Assembly: GCA_009760855.2 (NCBI GenBank)
Contig: WPIO01000360.1
Coordinates: 1 to 64,000 of the forward strand
Origin: Cristatella mucedo
Lineage: Eukaryota; Bryozoa; Phylactolaemata; Cristatellidae
Reading direction: 5' to 3'
DNA: 64,000 nucleotides
The number at the start of each line of letters is the position of its first letter. Within the stretch, counting starts at the first letter, position 1. Below the pieces are notes generated by a model that did no database searches, was not told the DNA's origin, and saw nothing but the letters and a program-made list of their open reading frames with translations. A program made the position numbers and the translations under genes. Of this stretch, positions 22,385-61,086 are shown in pieces.

Positions 22385-24745
22385 TCATCAAGGCATTACG
22401 CTAGTCTAGATCCGGACTAACTGTCCATCGACAGGCATATGAAGACTACTGTAGGTCGTACCAATCGATCCTAGCAAAGGCTAAGTCTAGTTTTTAATTA
22501 TAATAATAATAATATTGCACTTGATACAGCGCCTTCAGAGAACTTAATCTCTTTCTAGGCGCTTTACATTTGCTGCAAAGTGATACGCAACAGAATAGCA
22601 AGTAAAATCATGCTTGAAAAACAAACAAAATGAATAATATAAAATTTTATAAAAATAATATAAAATAATATAAAATTATATAAAAAAATTGTTGAATCAC
22701 AGATGCACAATCCAAAAATGCTGATGTCGACAATAAACCATCTCCTCAACCGTTCCCAGACTAGCTCCTTACCTGATGATCCTAATAATGGTCTAGCCGA
22801 TCGCTTCTCTCGATTCTTTGTGCAGAAGATAGACAAGATCAGGGAATCCATCCCTGCGATGACAACCTCCCCACTAGAATGCTGTTCCTCGGTTCCTGGC
22901 AGCACCTCAATGTCTGCATTTAAGCAGGTCACTAGTGATCTAGTCCTAAAGTTCGTATCTCAATCAAAGAAGACAACAAGTCCTCTGGACCCTATTCCCA
23001 CTGTCCTGCTCCTACGTTGCATTGATCTGCTGCTGCCATGCATAACTAACATAATTAATATGTCATTAGCCTCAGGTCATGTCCCAGCACCTTTCAAAAA
23101 AGCTGTAGTCAGGCCACTTCTCAAGAAAGCTACACTTGACCAAGAGAACTTGAGCAACTACCGCCCAGTTTCCCTTCTACCATTCCTATCAAAGACACTC
23201 GAACGGGTCGTGGCAGACCAGCTGAACTCGTATATCGAAACCTCACACCTTGCTAGTAAGCTCCAGTCTGGCTTTAGAGCTAATCACTCCACAGAGTCAG
23301 CATTACTTCGGGTATACAACGACCTACTTAGGAATGCAGACATGGGTAGAGTGTCTCTGCTTGTTTTGCTCGATCTTTCGGCTGCTTTTGATACCATCGA
23401 TCACAAAGTTCTTCTAGAGCGCCTCTCATCTCGCCTGGGCATCACTAGCACTGCTCTGCAGTGGTTAAGGTCCTATCTCAGTGGGAGACTCCAGAGTATT
23501 GACATGAATGGACAAAGATCATCTGAAGTACCTCTGAAATATGGAGTACCTCAGGGCTCAGTGCTAGGTCCGGTTCGTTTCACGGTGTATACTCTGCCTC
23601 TTGCTGATGTGATTGCCAAGCACAATCTAGGCTTTCACTTCTATGCGGATGACACTCAGTTGTACCTTTGCTTTGATCCCTCCCAGCCTTCGAGCACGTC
23701 AAATTCTCTCAACTCACTTGCTGCATGCATTGATGACATCCGCACATGGATGGCAGCAAATTTTCTAAAACTTAACGATGATAAAACTAACTTACTAGTT
23801 ATGGGAAAACCCAGTGTGATCCAGAGATTGGAAAGGCTGACTGTCAAAAATGGCTCTGCCAGCATATCTCTAGTTGAATCAGCTCGAAATCTAGGTGTCA
23901 TATTCCAAGGCGACCTCTCGTTAGACGACCATATCAGCTCCACAGTCAAATCCGCCTTTTTTCAGCTTCATAACATTGCTAAAATTCGGGCCTGTTTAGA
24001 TAAAGATACCACGTCCAAGTTGGTCCATGCATTCGTGACATCCCGTCTCGACTTCTGCAATTCACTGCTCACTGGCCTACCAGCATGTGCGATCAGGCGA
24101 TTGCAGCTGGTGCAAAACTCTGCTGCTAGGCTTGCCTGTCGTGAGCGTCGCAGTTGCCACATTACTCCACTTCTCGCCGACCTGCACTGGCTACCAGTCA
24201 AGCAACGGATTGACTTCAAGGTTTTGTCGCTCACTTTTAGGTCCCTTCATTCTATGGCTCCAGCCTATCTGTCAGATATACTACCCCATCAGGCTAAGCA
24301 TCGTACCACCCGCTTTTCGGAATCCAACAGTCTAGAAATACCTCAGACAAACCTCAAATCCTTTGGAGACCATGCATTTAGTTCATATGCTCCCAAAGCC
24401 TGGAACTCCCTCCCGACCTGCGTCAAAACATCCCCTGACCTGACCACATTTAAAAGGAACCTAAAACACACCTATTTAGGACAGCATTTAGTGGGTCCCT
24501 GTGATTCGTCCTTGATGTGCTTATGCGTGCTGACACTGTGCATGCTGCCACTAACCACATTTGCATGCTGACCCTGTGCATGTCACCCCTAACCATATTA
24601 TTCATTTCGTTAGTTTTTTCAAGCATGATTTTACTTACCATTCAATTGCATTTCACTTTACAGCAAATGTAAAGCGCCTAGAGAGAGATTGAGTTCTCTG
24701 AGGGCTCTTTATCAAGTGAATTATTGTTATTATTATTATTAGTCT
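22385..24745 (+). mobile_element. L2-A LINE, best-preserved reverse transcriptase copy
   Basis: An open frame of 622 codons (22703-24571) encodes the C-terminal half of an L2/CR1-type protein. It covers the pre-RT region (DRFSRFFVQKIDKIRESI), RT blocks RPVSLLPFLSKTLERVVA, LQSGFRANHSTESALLRVYN, LLVLLDLSAAFDTIDHKVLL, PQGSVLGPV, the catalytic FHFYADDTQLYL (near 23640), and a C-terminus with LDFCNSLLTGLP and LHWLPVKQRIDFKVLSLTF. The 3' UTR ends in the hairpin at 24671-24712 and a (TTA)n run. The endonuclease is missing (5' truncation), so it is probably not autonomous. Another L2-A tail is inserted near its 5' end. Confidence 0.93.
22488..22645 (-). mobile_element. L2-A 3' tail nested inside an L2-A copy
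   Basis: Between 'ctaagtctagtttttaa' and 'aaaattgttgaatcacaga', which are contiguous in the copy at 1840-1870, lies a minus-oriented (AAT)n, hairpin and 3' UTR piece ending in an AT-rich 'ataatataaaat' repeat. It is a later self-insertion of the same family. Confidence 0.8.
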
Positions 24746-25339
24746 CTTCGGATCTGTCACGCTCGATACCCTATTTCTATTTCAAGTGTAACGACATTCA
24801 GTGCCTTTTTAACGATTTCTTACGTCCAACAATATAATGTAATTTACCTCTGTTCTCAACTCAACAAATGAACCCAGACCAAGTGGGTGTAACGTAAGTA
24901 AATTTTCTATCGGTTTTTTCTTGAAATCCTAAGCGGTCTTTGGTACTCCTGAAGCCAGCAGACTTTATCTCACGCAACGAATGGAAATTGGGTACAATAG
25001 CTTTAGTCTGGAAATATTTGCCAAGGTCGCCAGCACGAGAAGAAATGTCTCCGCCTAAGGTCTGTGCAAGTTATTTCCAAACTTTGGGACCAGCCAAGCA
25101 AAAGCTTCTGCCGCCATCAGTTTCAAATCTCAGGAACAGAAAAGCAAGGTCCTTAGAAAGACTTGAAAGTGGTGCAGCAGTTCAGCTAGGTATCAAGAAC
25201 GTTAGCCACCCAATTGAATATGATATCACTTTTGTGCTGTACATTAATTTATTTCCACTATGTACATTAATTAAGTACATTAATTATTGGCGTATTTCTT
25301 GAAATAATCTGAGACGAATAATGCTAAACGTGTACATTG
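24746..25339. other. Unassigned stretch between L2-A and the hAT remnant
   Basis: A 120-codon plus-strand frame (24940-25302) has no recognised domain. It could be the degenerate 5' part of the neighbouring hAT element, but no diagnostic motif supports that. Confidence 0.35.
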
Positions 25340-27850
25340 TTTAGGGACTAAATCAGAAGAAGACATACGTAAAATATTTTAAGAATGGAAAGGAGAGGGA
25401 TAAGCCAAATCATACTCAAACCTCGCGAGCAATCATAGTTCAGACACACGTTACCACATGTGCTAAGAAAAATACCGATGATCACCTTGTGGAGCTGATT
25501 CAACAAGATAGGAACCTGTCGGGCTAGGCTGGAACGATAAGATTGCAGAGTCTTCTGAACCTGGTGGAATATCAAAAAATAATGTTGAAAATACAGTTCT
25601 AAAATTGCATCAGGATGACTATTGAATTTTAGTCACATGAAAAAGATATCAATAATATCTCGTTATTTCTGTAATGAAATGATAACTCTTGGATCGTATC
25701 GTTTTTCTACACAGAAACAATCTACCACCGGTAGCCGGTGAACGTTGAAATTACTTCAACATGGTTAAACGTCTATTAGTAAACGGAGAGGAAATAAGTC
25801 AATCGTGACTACTACATTAACCAAATTAATATAACTGCTTACTGTCTTTGCTGCTTATTGTTAGCAAAATTGACTGAAACCTATCGATCTTCATTTGAGT
25901 TAAATGATGAATTCAAAAATTAGAAAAATCCGAAAAATGATGGTTGTTTGAAAAACGTTTGAGCCGTCGCAAAGTTTCTGCTACTCGGAAAGAAGCTAAA
26001 CAGAGGACAATTAGTAGTACTGAAATTAACGGAGACGTTTAATTCAATTGTATTCAAAAAGACGTTGGCGATATATTTTGAAAAGAAAACTTGACTTTAT
26101 TAAATTATCTTGCTTTGAAAAACTTGGCACAGCGTGTCCGCGAAGAAAGTTTGAGTTTATATGGGCATACAAATGATGAAGGCTTTTATTTCATATTCGA
26201 GCTCTTCAATATGATCCACTTTTGGATAAAATTGTTAAATATACATTAAAAATCTAGGATCTGTTCGTTGTTAGTCACCAAAATTTCAAAGTTATTGCAT
26301 TCATCTACATGCAAGAACTGCAAAAAAGTAAGTTATAAACAGATATACAAATAAACAAGTTGTACGGTTTTATCGTCGATTATACTGCTTATCTAGGACC
26401 ACCGGAGCAGCTTGCCCGAGTAATCAGATATCTCGATGTGGATTTTTAATGTAAGAAAGTTATGAACAGAGAAACATTTTTAGTTATTGTTGAGGTTCAC
26501 AAAAAAGATGCAGCAAACCTTAAAAGGCAATCATAGAGAGTCTTAAATTCAAAAATTTCTGCTGGGCCAACTGTCGGTTCTAATGCGATGATAATACTGC
26601 TCTGAATAAATGCCAGAAATCTTAAAGCATCATTTGCCAACTGTGACAACAACCATACCAATTCATTTAGAACTATACTCTTCTCTAAAACAGGATGCTG
26701 TTGTCGCAACATTTTTTGGGACAGTTATAAGTGTTTATTCATTTTTTTATTGCCCAACTCTTTGTTGAAATAAGTTGGAAAATTACCGCCTTTCGCAGTA
26801 AAGCCGGAATCTGATACACGCTGCCGTCAAAGCAGTACACGAAGGACTTGACGAACTGGCAGAGCTGCTGTAAAGCGTGTCAGAAGATCTATCAAAGAGG
26901 TTTGAAACAGGACGTGGCGCAGTACAGCTGCTTTCAAGAATACTAATTTTAACTTAATACTTTAACTAGAGTTCTGGAATACTGTTTTCTGCAACATTGA
27001 CAAAAGCCACAAATGGTTTCAGGATTCTACGATGAATTTTAGAGAAGCAGCAGACAATCTTGAATCCCTGAAGCAAAAGCCTATTGAAGTTCGCAGCAAT
27101 CTGAGTGAAACTGCTGCACAAATTGTGAAAGATAAATGCACAGCTTGGGGCATTGAAATTGAGAGAAGAATGAGGCAACCAAATGGCTTTCCGGATAACG
27201 CAAAATAGATGCCAGATTTACAGCTAAAGAAGAATTTACGCACGTCACGACAAAATTGAGATTGATCGTATTTAACATAATATATTGAAGTGTTTTTTGG
27301 CGTAAAGGAAGGGGACATAAAACGTAGATTTAAACAAGATGTGCTCTCTGAAACTGATGCCGACAAATTGCGTGAAAGCTTCATAGATTTTGGATTGTTT
27401 TACGGCAGCAACGTCAACGGTAGGAAGCGAATGTAAAGCGCCTAGAGAAAGATTGAGTTCTCTGGGGGCTTAATCAAGTGCATCGTTATTAACATTATTG
27501 TTATTATTATTGAAGATTTCAAAATTTTGCTTACGACGAGGATTGAAAATTTATCAAAAACTCCAAGGAATCTTCTACATTTTATTGTTGCAAATGAAGA
27601 TGATGTATTTTCGAATCGGTGCGTTACTCTCAAAAGTCTTCTGACAGTTGCAATATCAATAGTGAGCTGTGAATGATCTTTCAGAAACTTAAAACTTATT
27701 TTATCGTATTTGCTCGCTTCAATTGGGCAGTACCATCTTGGCAACTTGGAAATTCTCAGCAGTGAAAAGAAACATTTGTAGAAGTTTACAGCAATGTCGT
27801 CATTGACTCATTTACGACGGTGAAGTCAGGGGAAGTCTATCACTAAGATT
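25340..27850 (+). mobile_element. hAT transposase remnant (ZMYM1/P52rIPK-like type)
   Basis: Scattered frames match the hAT core in order. Near 26480-26740 there are FFGTVISVYSFFC-like words. Near 26820-27000 the words resemble KAVHEGLDELAELL and then WNTVF. At 27010-27200 there is NFREAADNLESLKQKPIEVR followed by IVKDKCTAWGIEIERRM. Near 27600-27770 the dimerisation block reads SLLTVAISIVSCE and then FRNLKLILSYLLASIGQYHL, ending NLEILSSEK. Multiple stops and shifts are present, and an L2-A tail interrupts it at 27430-27515. It is inactive. Confidence 0.65.
27430..27515 (+). mobile_element. L2-A 3' tail inserted in the hAT remnant
   Basis: 'aatgtaaagcgcctagagaa', 'gattgagttctctgggggct', then '(tta)n'. 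Transposase coding similarity resumes on the far side, so this insertion is younger than the hAT copy. Confidence 0.85.
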
Positions 27851-28059
27851 TCGCAAGCTTAATAAATAGACACTGTGTAATCACCGTATTTTTACTAAAA
27901 ATATCATAATTGCAATCTTATGAGAATAAACAATATTTATAGCGTCGTGTTTTGATGTTGAATTTCTTTTATATTACTTCCTAAAAAAAATGCTTTTTTC
28001 AACTTTTCGAATGAAAACCGTGAGCCATCTGTGTAGTTCGTTGCCGGGTGCACAATATC

Positions 28060-28510
28060 GTAGTAATAATAATAATATATTTGATAAAGTCCGCTCCGGG
28101 AAGTCAATCACTTTCTAAGCCCTTCACGTCTACTGCAAAAATAGCACGATCGAATGGTTAGTAGTTGCATACTCAATAAACAACAAGAATTACATGCTTA
28201 GGGGTAACATACCCAGAGTCAGCATTCAAGTGTGGTTAGTGGCAGCATGCACACTATCAGCACGCATAAGTGCATCAAAGTCAAATCACAGGGACCCACT
28301 AAATGATTTCATATCTAGATGCGCTTTTAGTTTCTTTTCAAATGTGGACAAGTCAGTAGGCGTGACGCACGCGGGAGTGAGTCGCTGGCTTTGGGAGCAT
28401 GTGAACTCAAGGCATGGTCTAGAAAGGATTTGAGATTTGTACGAGGTATAGGTAAACAGTTAGATTATAAAAAAGCCGATGGTACGCTGCTTGGCCTGGC
28501 GGGAAAGTAG
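28060..28510 (-). mobile_element. L2-A 3' region
   Basis: (TAA)n, hairpin, 'catgcttaggggtaacat', 'gtgtggttagtggcagcatg' and 'cacagggacccactaaatg' follow the order of the minus-strand L2-A copy at 42985-43440. The last ~70 codons of the reverse transcriptase frame are present but disrupted. Confidence 0.85.
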
Positions 28511-29025
28511 ATCTTAGGAACGCTGCTGCTAGTGCGGTACACATTTTCAATTTGGGCAAGTTGAAGACACCACGGCCAGACAACCTTATCATTAGAAAAA
28601 CGTCTTCAGGGACAACCATAGGGCCGAGGAAAGTCTGGGCTCTTGTCTATAGTAAAGAATAGTCCAGGGAGCGCTGGAAATTATTGAGGGCTTCAGCTTC
28701 ATGCGGCTAAGTGCATCAAACGGTGAAACCTGAGTACGAGCAGCGAAGCTGGCACAACTCGCTCGCGAAAGCCACGAATCAGGAAGCTGAAGTTGATTGG
28801 TCAGCGGCTCCTATTAGCATCCACATCGTGTTCTCGATCGCAGTTTAAAAGTGGCCGCTTAAAATACTCCTCCCTACTCCAGCGTCAGCTGACTGCGAAT
28901 CACCAGGGTAAGTAAGCGGCATCTTGAGAACCGTCAGCGATGTAAATGAGAGCAGATGATTAGCTAAGAATTATGCTAGCTGCGGCTTCATGTAGTGTAG
29001 TGTTTGAGCAGGCTTTCAGCTAGAT
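28511..29025. other. Unassigned stretch
   Basis: No recognised gene or element between two L2-A fragments. Confidence 0.4.
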
Positions 29026-29410
29026 AACGTTGCTAAAACTCTGAGTTGCTTAGATAAGGACACCACATCGAAGTTGGTCCATGGATTTTTGGCATCTCGT
29101 CTTGACTTCTGTAGCTCACTGCTTGCTGGCCTATCAGCATGTGCGATCGTGCTCTTACAGCTGGTGCAAAACTCTGCAGCTAGGCTTGTCTGTAGTGAGC
29201 GTCGCAGTTGCCACATTACTCCACTTCTAGCCGACCTGGGCTGGCTATTAGTCAAGCAATGGATCTACTTCAAGGTTTTGTCGCTCACTGTTAGGTCACT
29301 TCATTCTTTAGCTCCAGCCTTTCTATCAGATCTACTCTCCCACCAGGCCAAGCATCGTACCACCCACTTTTCGGAATCTAACCAAACTCTCACCAAAACA
29401 AACGCGTGGA
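29026..29410 (+). mobile_element. L2-A fragment (C-terminal reverse transcriptase)
   Basis: Encodes DFCSSLLAGLSACAIVLLQL, then NSAARLVCSERRSCHITPLL and YFKVLSLTVRSLHSLAPAFL, colinear with the 622-codon frame. It is truncated at both ends, with no tail. Confidence 0.85.
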
Positions 29411-29639
29411 CCTGGTCCTAACTATAGAGCCACCTTAAGGGGAAATACCTGACCCGTGCTTAGGTCACATATGTCTAGGATGGGCCGCGACCTACATAGC
29501 AACGCAGGGCCATAACGACCAAACGCGCGACTAAAGGTGTGGGTTTAGTTGCACAGCTCCCTCAGCCGAGGTCCTGATGTCTGAAATGTCACTTTGCCAA
29601 AACTGAACGTCCTGAATTGAAGAGGTTACCGCCTCTACC

Positions 29640-31090
29640 TAACACGGAGAGGCAGTGAAAGCTGAGAATTTTTCACTAAGCAAAAACTATTCCTCCGTCT
29701 GCCTCTTCCAGGCGGGGGAGGAGTCCCTAAATTCTACTACACAGCTCCAAATCCCTTGCCATAATAGATCAGGCGCGAGATTCGGCAGGTTCAAAAATCT
29801 TTTAAATTTCTCCCTAGTTGAAGTACTAAAAATGTAGCTTGAATTGGATTCAGAGGTCCTAGCAAACTGTCGCCCCATTTTCTTTTTTCAAAACATCAAA
29901 CAATTGTCTAAGCAGCTTGTGGATAGAATAAATGGAATAAACTGTCAGACAAACTGTTGTCAGGATTCGAGTGAAACCGCACCACCGAAACTGCTCTCAT
30001 CCATATGAACAACGCCATCCTCAGCAGCAATAATAATAGTACTGCTACTGCTCTGGCCCTGTGTGACAGCCCTCAGCACGACCTGTCGTCGGGTTGGGTA
30101 GCGCGACCGAGCAACAAGTCTGCTGGCTCCAACACCAAAACCTTTATTCCACGCAACGCCAGCCAAGCCCAGTCTACACACACTAGATGGCTGCCGGCGT
30201 CGAGGGCTCTCTCCCTCCCCTCCCGTTGTACTCCTCCGGCAACCCTTATATTCCATGCATGCCTTGTTTTTCGCACTGTCGGGCCATTGTTCGTTCCGAA
30301 CCTGCCCGACAGCTGGCGGCAGTTTGTGGTACATTGATGTACCCACAGATGCCGCCAATGGATGGATTTTGTCAGGACTGCCGAGTCATCGTCTGCCCAT
30401 CCACCGGTCGTGAGCTTGCGGCTGTGTAGGCAGTCTGACAGCCCTCCGAGGCCTCCGCCCTGTGCTGGCAGGCTGCAAGCGTCGTGTTCTTCCACACCCT
30501 GCATGAGCTAAACTACGCATCTCCTTTGCTGAATGAGCTGTAGTGGCTCCTAGTTGATCCAGGGATCCAGCCTTAAATTGACCAGAAATTCGCACTACGG
30601 CTTGGCTCCTTGATACCAACTGCTCAACTGCTGCACCAGTTTCAGCCTCCCCGTGTCCTCAGGTCCTCTATGGACAATAAACTAGTTGTTCAATTCCTGC
30701 ACTTAAAGAATATTGACGGCATGCACTTTTGCTCAGCCGATCTTATATTGCCGAACTCGTGTGAACAACTCTCTCAGGCAAAGAAGTCTTTGTGGATGAG
30801 CTTGGATGGCTGCCGGTTGATCGACGGATATAGAGTAAAGTTCTTACGCCGGCCCACATGGCCTGCCACGGCTTGGATCCTTCCTTTTCAACTGCTAGAC
30901 TAGTTTTAGCCTGATCGAGCTCTCAGGTATGGAAACTAAACTAATTGTTCCATTCCTCTGCTTAAAGACCGTTGGCGACACATGCTGTTGCTCTGGAGTG
31001 TCAAGACTGAAACTCGCTTCCACAATTCTTACTAACCGACATATCTCTCTGCTGCCGCCCACGTCACATCATTTCCAGCCATCATGAGCA
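29640..31090 (+). mobile_element. LINE-B remnant, heavily rearranged
   Basis: At 29860-30060 shifting frames give NCRPI, QLVDRINGI, LLSGFE, then TTETALIHMNNAILSSNNNS and ALALCD, parallel to the LINE-B frame at 13524. At 30600-30760 there is LLHQFQPPRVLRSSMDNKLV. At 30790-31010 there is a second LGWLPVDRRI-like block and the KTVGD relic, parallel to 14500-14800. The two C-terminal blocks suggest two copies or an internal duplication. 30070-30540 between them is GC-richer and unassigned. Confidence 0.55.
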
Positions 31091-31099
31091 GCTATTTCT

Positions 31100-31365
31100 T
31101 AGAAACCTCAAATCCTTTGGAGACCGTGCATTTAGTAAGTATGCTTCCAAAGCCTGTAACTCACTTCCGACTTGCCTCGATATCCCTTGATTTGACCACA
31201 TTTAAAAAGAAACTAAAAACGCACCGATTTCTCACATTTGGTGGGTCCACGTGATTCGTATTTTAGGTGTTTATGAGGGGTGGCAATGTGCACACTGCCA
31301 GTAACCATTATTGCATGCTGAAAATGTGCATGTCATCCTTAATCGTGTTATTCTTGTTGTTTATT
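31100..31365 (+). mobile_element. L2-A 3' end without hairpin tail
   Basis: 'cctcaaatcctttggagacc' through 'ccacatttaaaaagaaacta' and 'gcatgctgaaaatgtgcatgtcat' match the end of the L2-A frame and its 3' UTR. The terminal hairpin is missing. Confidence 0.8.
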
Positions 31366-33079
31366 TACCATGCTGAGAAGCAGAAGCAGAGCATACAGAA
31401 ATGAAGGAAATCACGCTGCACTTTAATGTAGGTTTATGTAAAAGGCACAGGCTGGATATGACACACCGAAGCCTAGTGAGCACTCACCAGGCCGAGGCAG
31501 GGAGCGGAATTCTAGTTCGCCTGTCTTGCTCTGAGCAGCTGTGCGGTTGCTTGGTGCACAGACGCTTGCGGCTTGTGGCCCTTAAGTGGCATGCGGCCCG
31601 ATAACCAGCTATGTACGAACGGCTATATGCAGCCTAGAGGACCTGTCACGTTCCGATTGGCCGGTCGGCTGCAGGAGTCGGCTGCTAGCTCGGCAGACTA
31701 AGAACTCAAACAAAACAGTCTTCGAAATATATGTGGAGCCTTACGGACGATAGTTAAATAAACAACAGGCGAATCACTCTCAGCGGGTTAGAGCACTGAG
31801 TTCGCTTGCTACTTAAAGTTCTTCCTGCCGGCTGCAGGCTTAGCAGATTGGATAATCAATCTCATCAGTCAAGATATCAGCTAAGGTAAATAGTTTGACT
31901 GTCTTAGAAGACAAATGTTCTCGATCTGACTCGAAATGGCAGTGTAAAGCGATCTGCGGTCGGAGCCCTTCTCATCTCTCAGGGTATGGCTAGCGGCCAT
32001 CGCTGCGGTCTTAGTCGGCCTCTCGGGGCAGCCTAGTCATTAACTCTGAAATTGCTATTCATTATCGGCGATATTCTGTTGCGAAACACCTCTGCTAAGC
32101 CGACATAACCTTCTGAGAGGCTGAAACCACCAAATGCCGTAGCAACATTACCAGAGCTGTCAGCCCGCTTTGCTAAGCAATTGTTTAATGGGCCCGTAAT
32201 TGATTGGCTTTCAGCTGTGCACCTCTGGGCTAGGAAGCTTCCCGTTGGTTCGAGGCACCACCTGTCGGTAGCTGCTGCTTCTTGGCGACTTTGGCGACTG
32301 TGGCTTTGGCTGTGATTAGAACTCTTCAGCTGCCAGCGTTCACCCAGCCCCGAGGTCCTAGCCAAGAAGATGGGTAGGTATGGTGGTAGTTCGATCGGCT
32401 TGCTAAACAGTGGTGCCTGGCGGCATAGCCTGCTCGAGGCCAGTACTACCTGGATAGCATCTACTTTGACGGCTGGTCAATGTGGCCATCTGCACTGCAT
32501 GCTTTGACTCTGCTTAAAAAGCAGTGTACGCTCATGGATAGCAGTGGGGTATCAGTCAGTGTTACGTCAATTATAATACAATAAACGCAATTCACTGGGC
32601 TAAAAGAAATTTGTCCCGAACAGGTAGATCTTTAGCTGAGAATTCAACAAGTCATCTCAGGCACTGGCTGTAGCCATATGCAAGCTCCCGCCTTTTGGTC
32701 CGCACGAACTTAATGCTCAATCCTCGTATGATTTTAATGTAGTCCAAGGAACGGCATGATCACTACAATCTGAGGATTTGATTGGGCTGGGCGAAAGCAC
32801 ACTGGAGGAACAATCAAGCAGGATTAAGTAAGCGAGTAGGATTAAGAAAGTGATGCAAGCGACCCGTAAGCTAGACAACGAATATTTAAATCTATTCGAA
32901 GCGCGACAGGGAGCAAGTAGAGCATAGAGACAGGTGTACAAGCCAAGTTGGAGTTTTCTATGCTTGCACGAGCAAACTTAGTATGTCACAGTCAGGTGAC
33001 TTATTTCACCGCTCAGTTGCACTGCTGCTTCAGTGGTTGTTTAAAGATAAAAGCAAAAGTTCAAAAATAAGAATTTGAT
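31366..33079. other. Unassigned stretch
   Basis: Short frames on both strands (for example 32033-32365 minus, 110 codons) have no recognised domain. No transposon was identified. Confidence 0.4.
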
Positions 33080-33250
33080 GCTGACCCTGCGCTTGTCACC
33101 CATAACCATGTTATTCATTTTGTTTGTTTGTCAAGCATGATTTTACTCACCATTCAATTGCATTTTCCTTTAATTAAATGTAAAGCGCCTAGAGAGAGAT
33201 TGAGTTCTCTGAGGGCGCTTTATCAAGTGTATTATTATTATTATTACTAT
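33080..33250 (+). mobile_element. L2-A 3' UTR and tail
   Basis: Begins 'gctgaccctgcgcttgtcac' and runs to the cleanest copy of the hairpin in the window (33181-33219, AAAGCGCC pairing with GGCGCTTT) and a (TTA)n run. Confidence 0.9.
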
Positions 33251-33583
33251 TATTATATCTCCACAAAGAATCAAGTTCATAAAAATATTAAGGGTGCACC
33301 TACGAAGAGAGCGTTTCGAATGCTTAGGCCACAATATTTCTCGTAGAGTCTCACACTATTGCTGCCTGCTCAGCTCCGACACAGGTGACGTGCCTAATGA
33401 CAAACACTGACTACCCGCAATTCGTAAGAATCATGATCAACTATTTACAACTCTCGTGAAAGAGCAAAAAATTAACCGCATATTACAGCTAGTGTAGCAT
33501 CCAACTCAAGGTAGACTCGTTCTAAACTTGTCGTATCGAACACTATGAGCTCTTATTCACTGATCAGCAGCCCATCATCAGAG

Positions 33584-33604
33584 AAACCTGCTTCGGGCAG
33601 GTTT
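33584..33604. other. Perfect 8-bp hairpin with TTCGG loop
   Basis: AAACCTGC and GCAGGTTT flank TTCGG, followed by a T-rich stretch. No associated gene was recognised. Confidence 0.6.
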
Positions 33605-33624
33605 CGTCGTTATTTTTCGCCTCC

Positions 33625-33815
33625 AATATATATATTATATAATATATATATATATATATTTGATATATTGAATTTTATTTAATATATATATATATATTGA
33701 TATATATATATATATATTGATATATTGACATATATATATTATATAATATATATTATATAATATATATATATATTATATATATATATTATATATATTATAT
33801 ATATTTATTTATAGC
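33625..33815. repeat. AT-rich satellite (TA)n with TTGATA interruptions
   Basis: About 190 bases of TA and TATAT units with repeated 'attgatat' interruptions. It lies about 800 bases upstream of the first SRCR gene exon. Confidence 0.95.
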
Positions 33816-34620
33816 CTCCAAGTAACGCAAGCGCCGACTCAGTCAGTATTATTATGCCACAAAGGCGCTCGCATCTGGATAAAAAGCGAACGCTCTATTA
33901 GCTTCGTTATTTATTGCATTTCTTATCTGGTAAGCAACTGCTACTTCATGTACTCACCGCACGAAGGGATCGCTCCCGTTGCGAAATCTGCCTTCGCGGC
34001 AAACGAGGAAGTAGGAATGGGCATCTTGGAAATTTACCGGGAGATTAAGACACTCGCTGTCCCTAAATAATTCATAGAAACAATTTTAAATATTCACGGG
34101 ACCTCCACCTATATTCAGGTCGGATTGATAGTGTTCTGCCTTTTGCCGCCGCCTGGACAATGACGCTCACCGCGAAGGGACGCTAGCTGAGCAGCGAAAA
34201 TCACATCGCTTTATCTGGCAGGAAAAAACTGCCTTGCTCTTAATTTCAACCTCCGAGACTCATACATTTATTATATGCTAAAATTATTATGCGTCTATCT
34301 GCCTTCCTTACCGATGACGAATGCTGTTTCAGACGCAATGTATGTTCTCCGATCAAGTCTAGCTAAGATTATTTCTGCAATTGACCATTTCATCTTACTG
34401 GCTACAGCACCAGTTAAGTGGCTTTCACACAAGCCAAGCCTCTGATCTTTCAAAGAAAAATCCTGCAGCTGAGATGTGATTACTGATACTTGTAGAAGGG
34501 AGCTCAGATTTGAAAACATTATCAATTATTTATGACTGCCATTCGCTTCAGGCTGGTCAAAATAAGAAAACATCTATTCTCTCATGAAAAGTGCTCTACG
34601 CACTTGTATTAGATTGCACA
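33816..34620. other. Upstream region of the SRCR gene
   Basis: Presumed promoter and 5' UTR territory. No TATA box or initiator could be assigned with confidence. A short upstream reading frame begins at ATG 34584 and overlaps the proposed start in another frame, which could dampen translation if it is in the mRNA. Confidence 0.35.
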
Positions 34621-61086
<26,466 letters not shown>

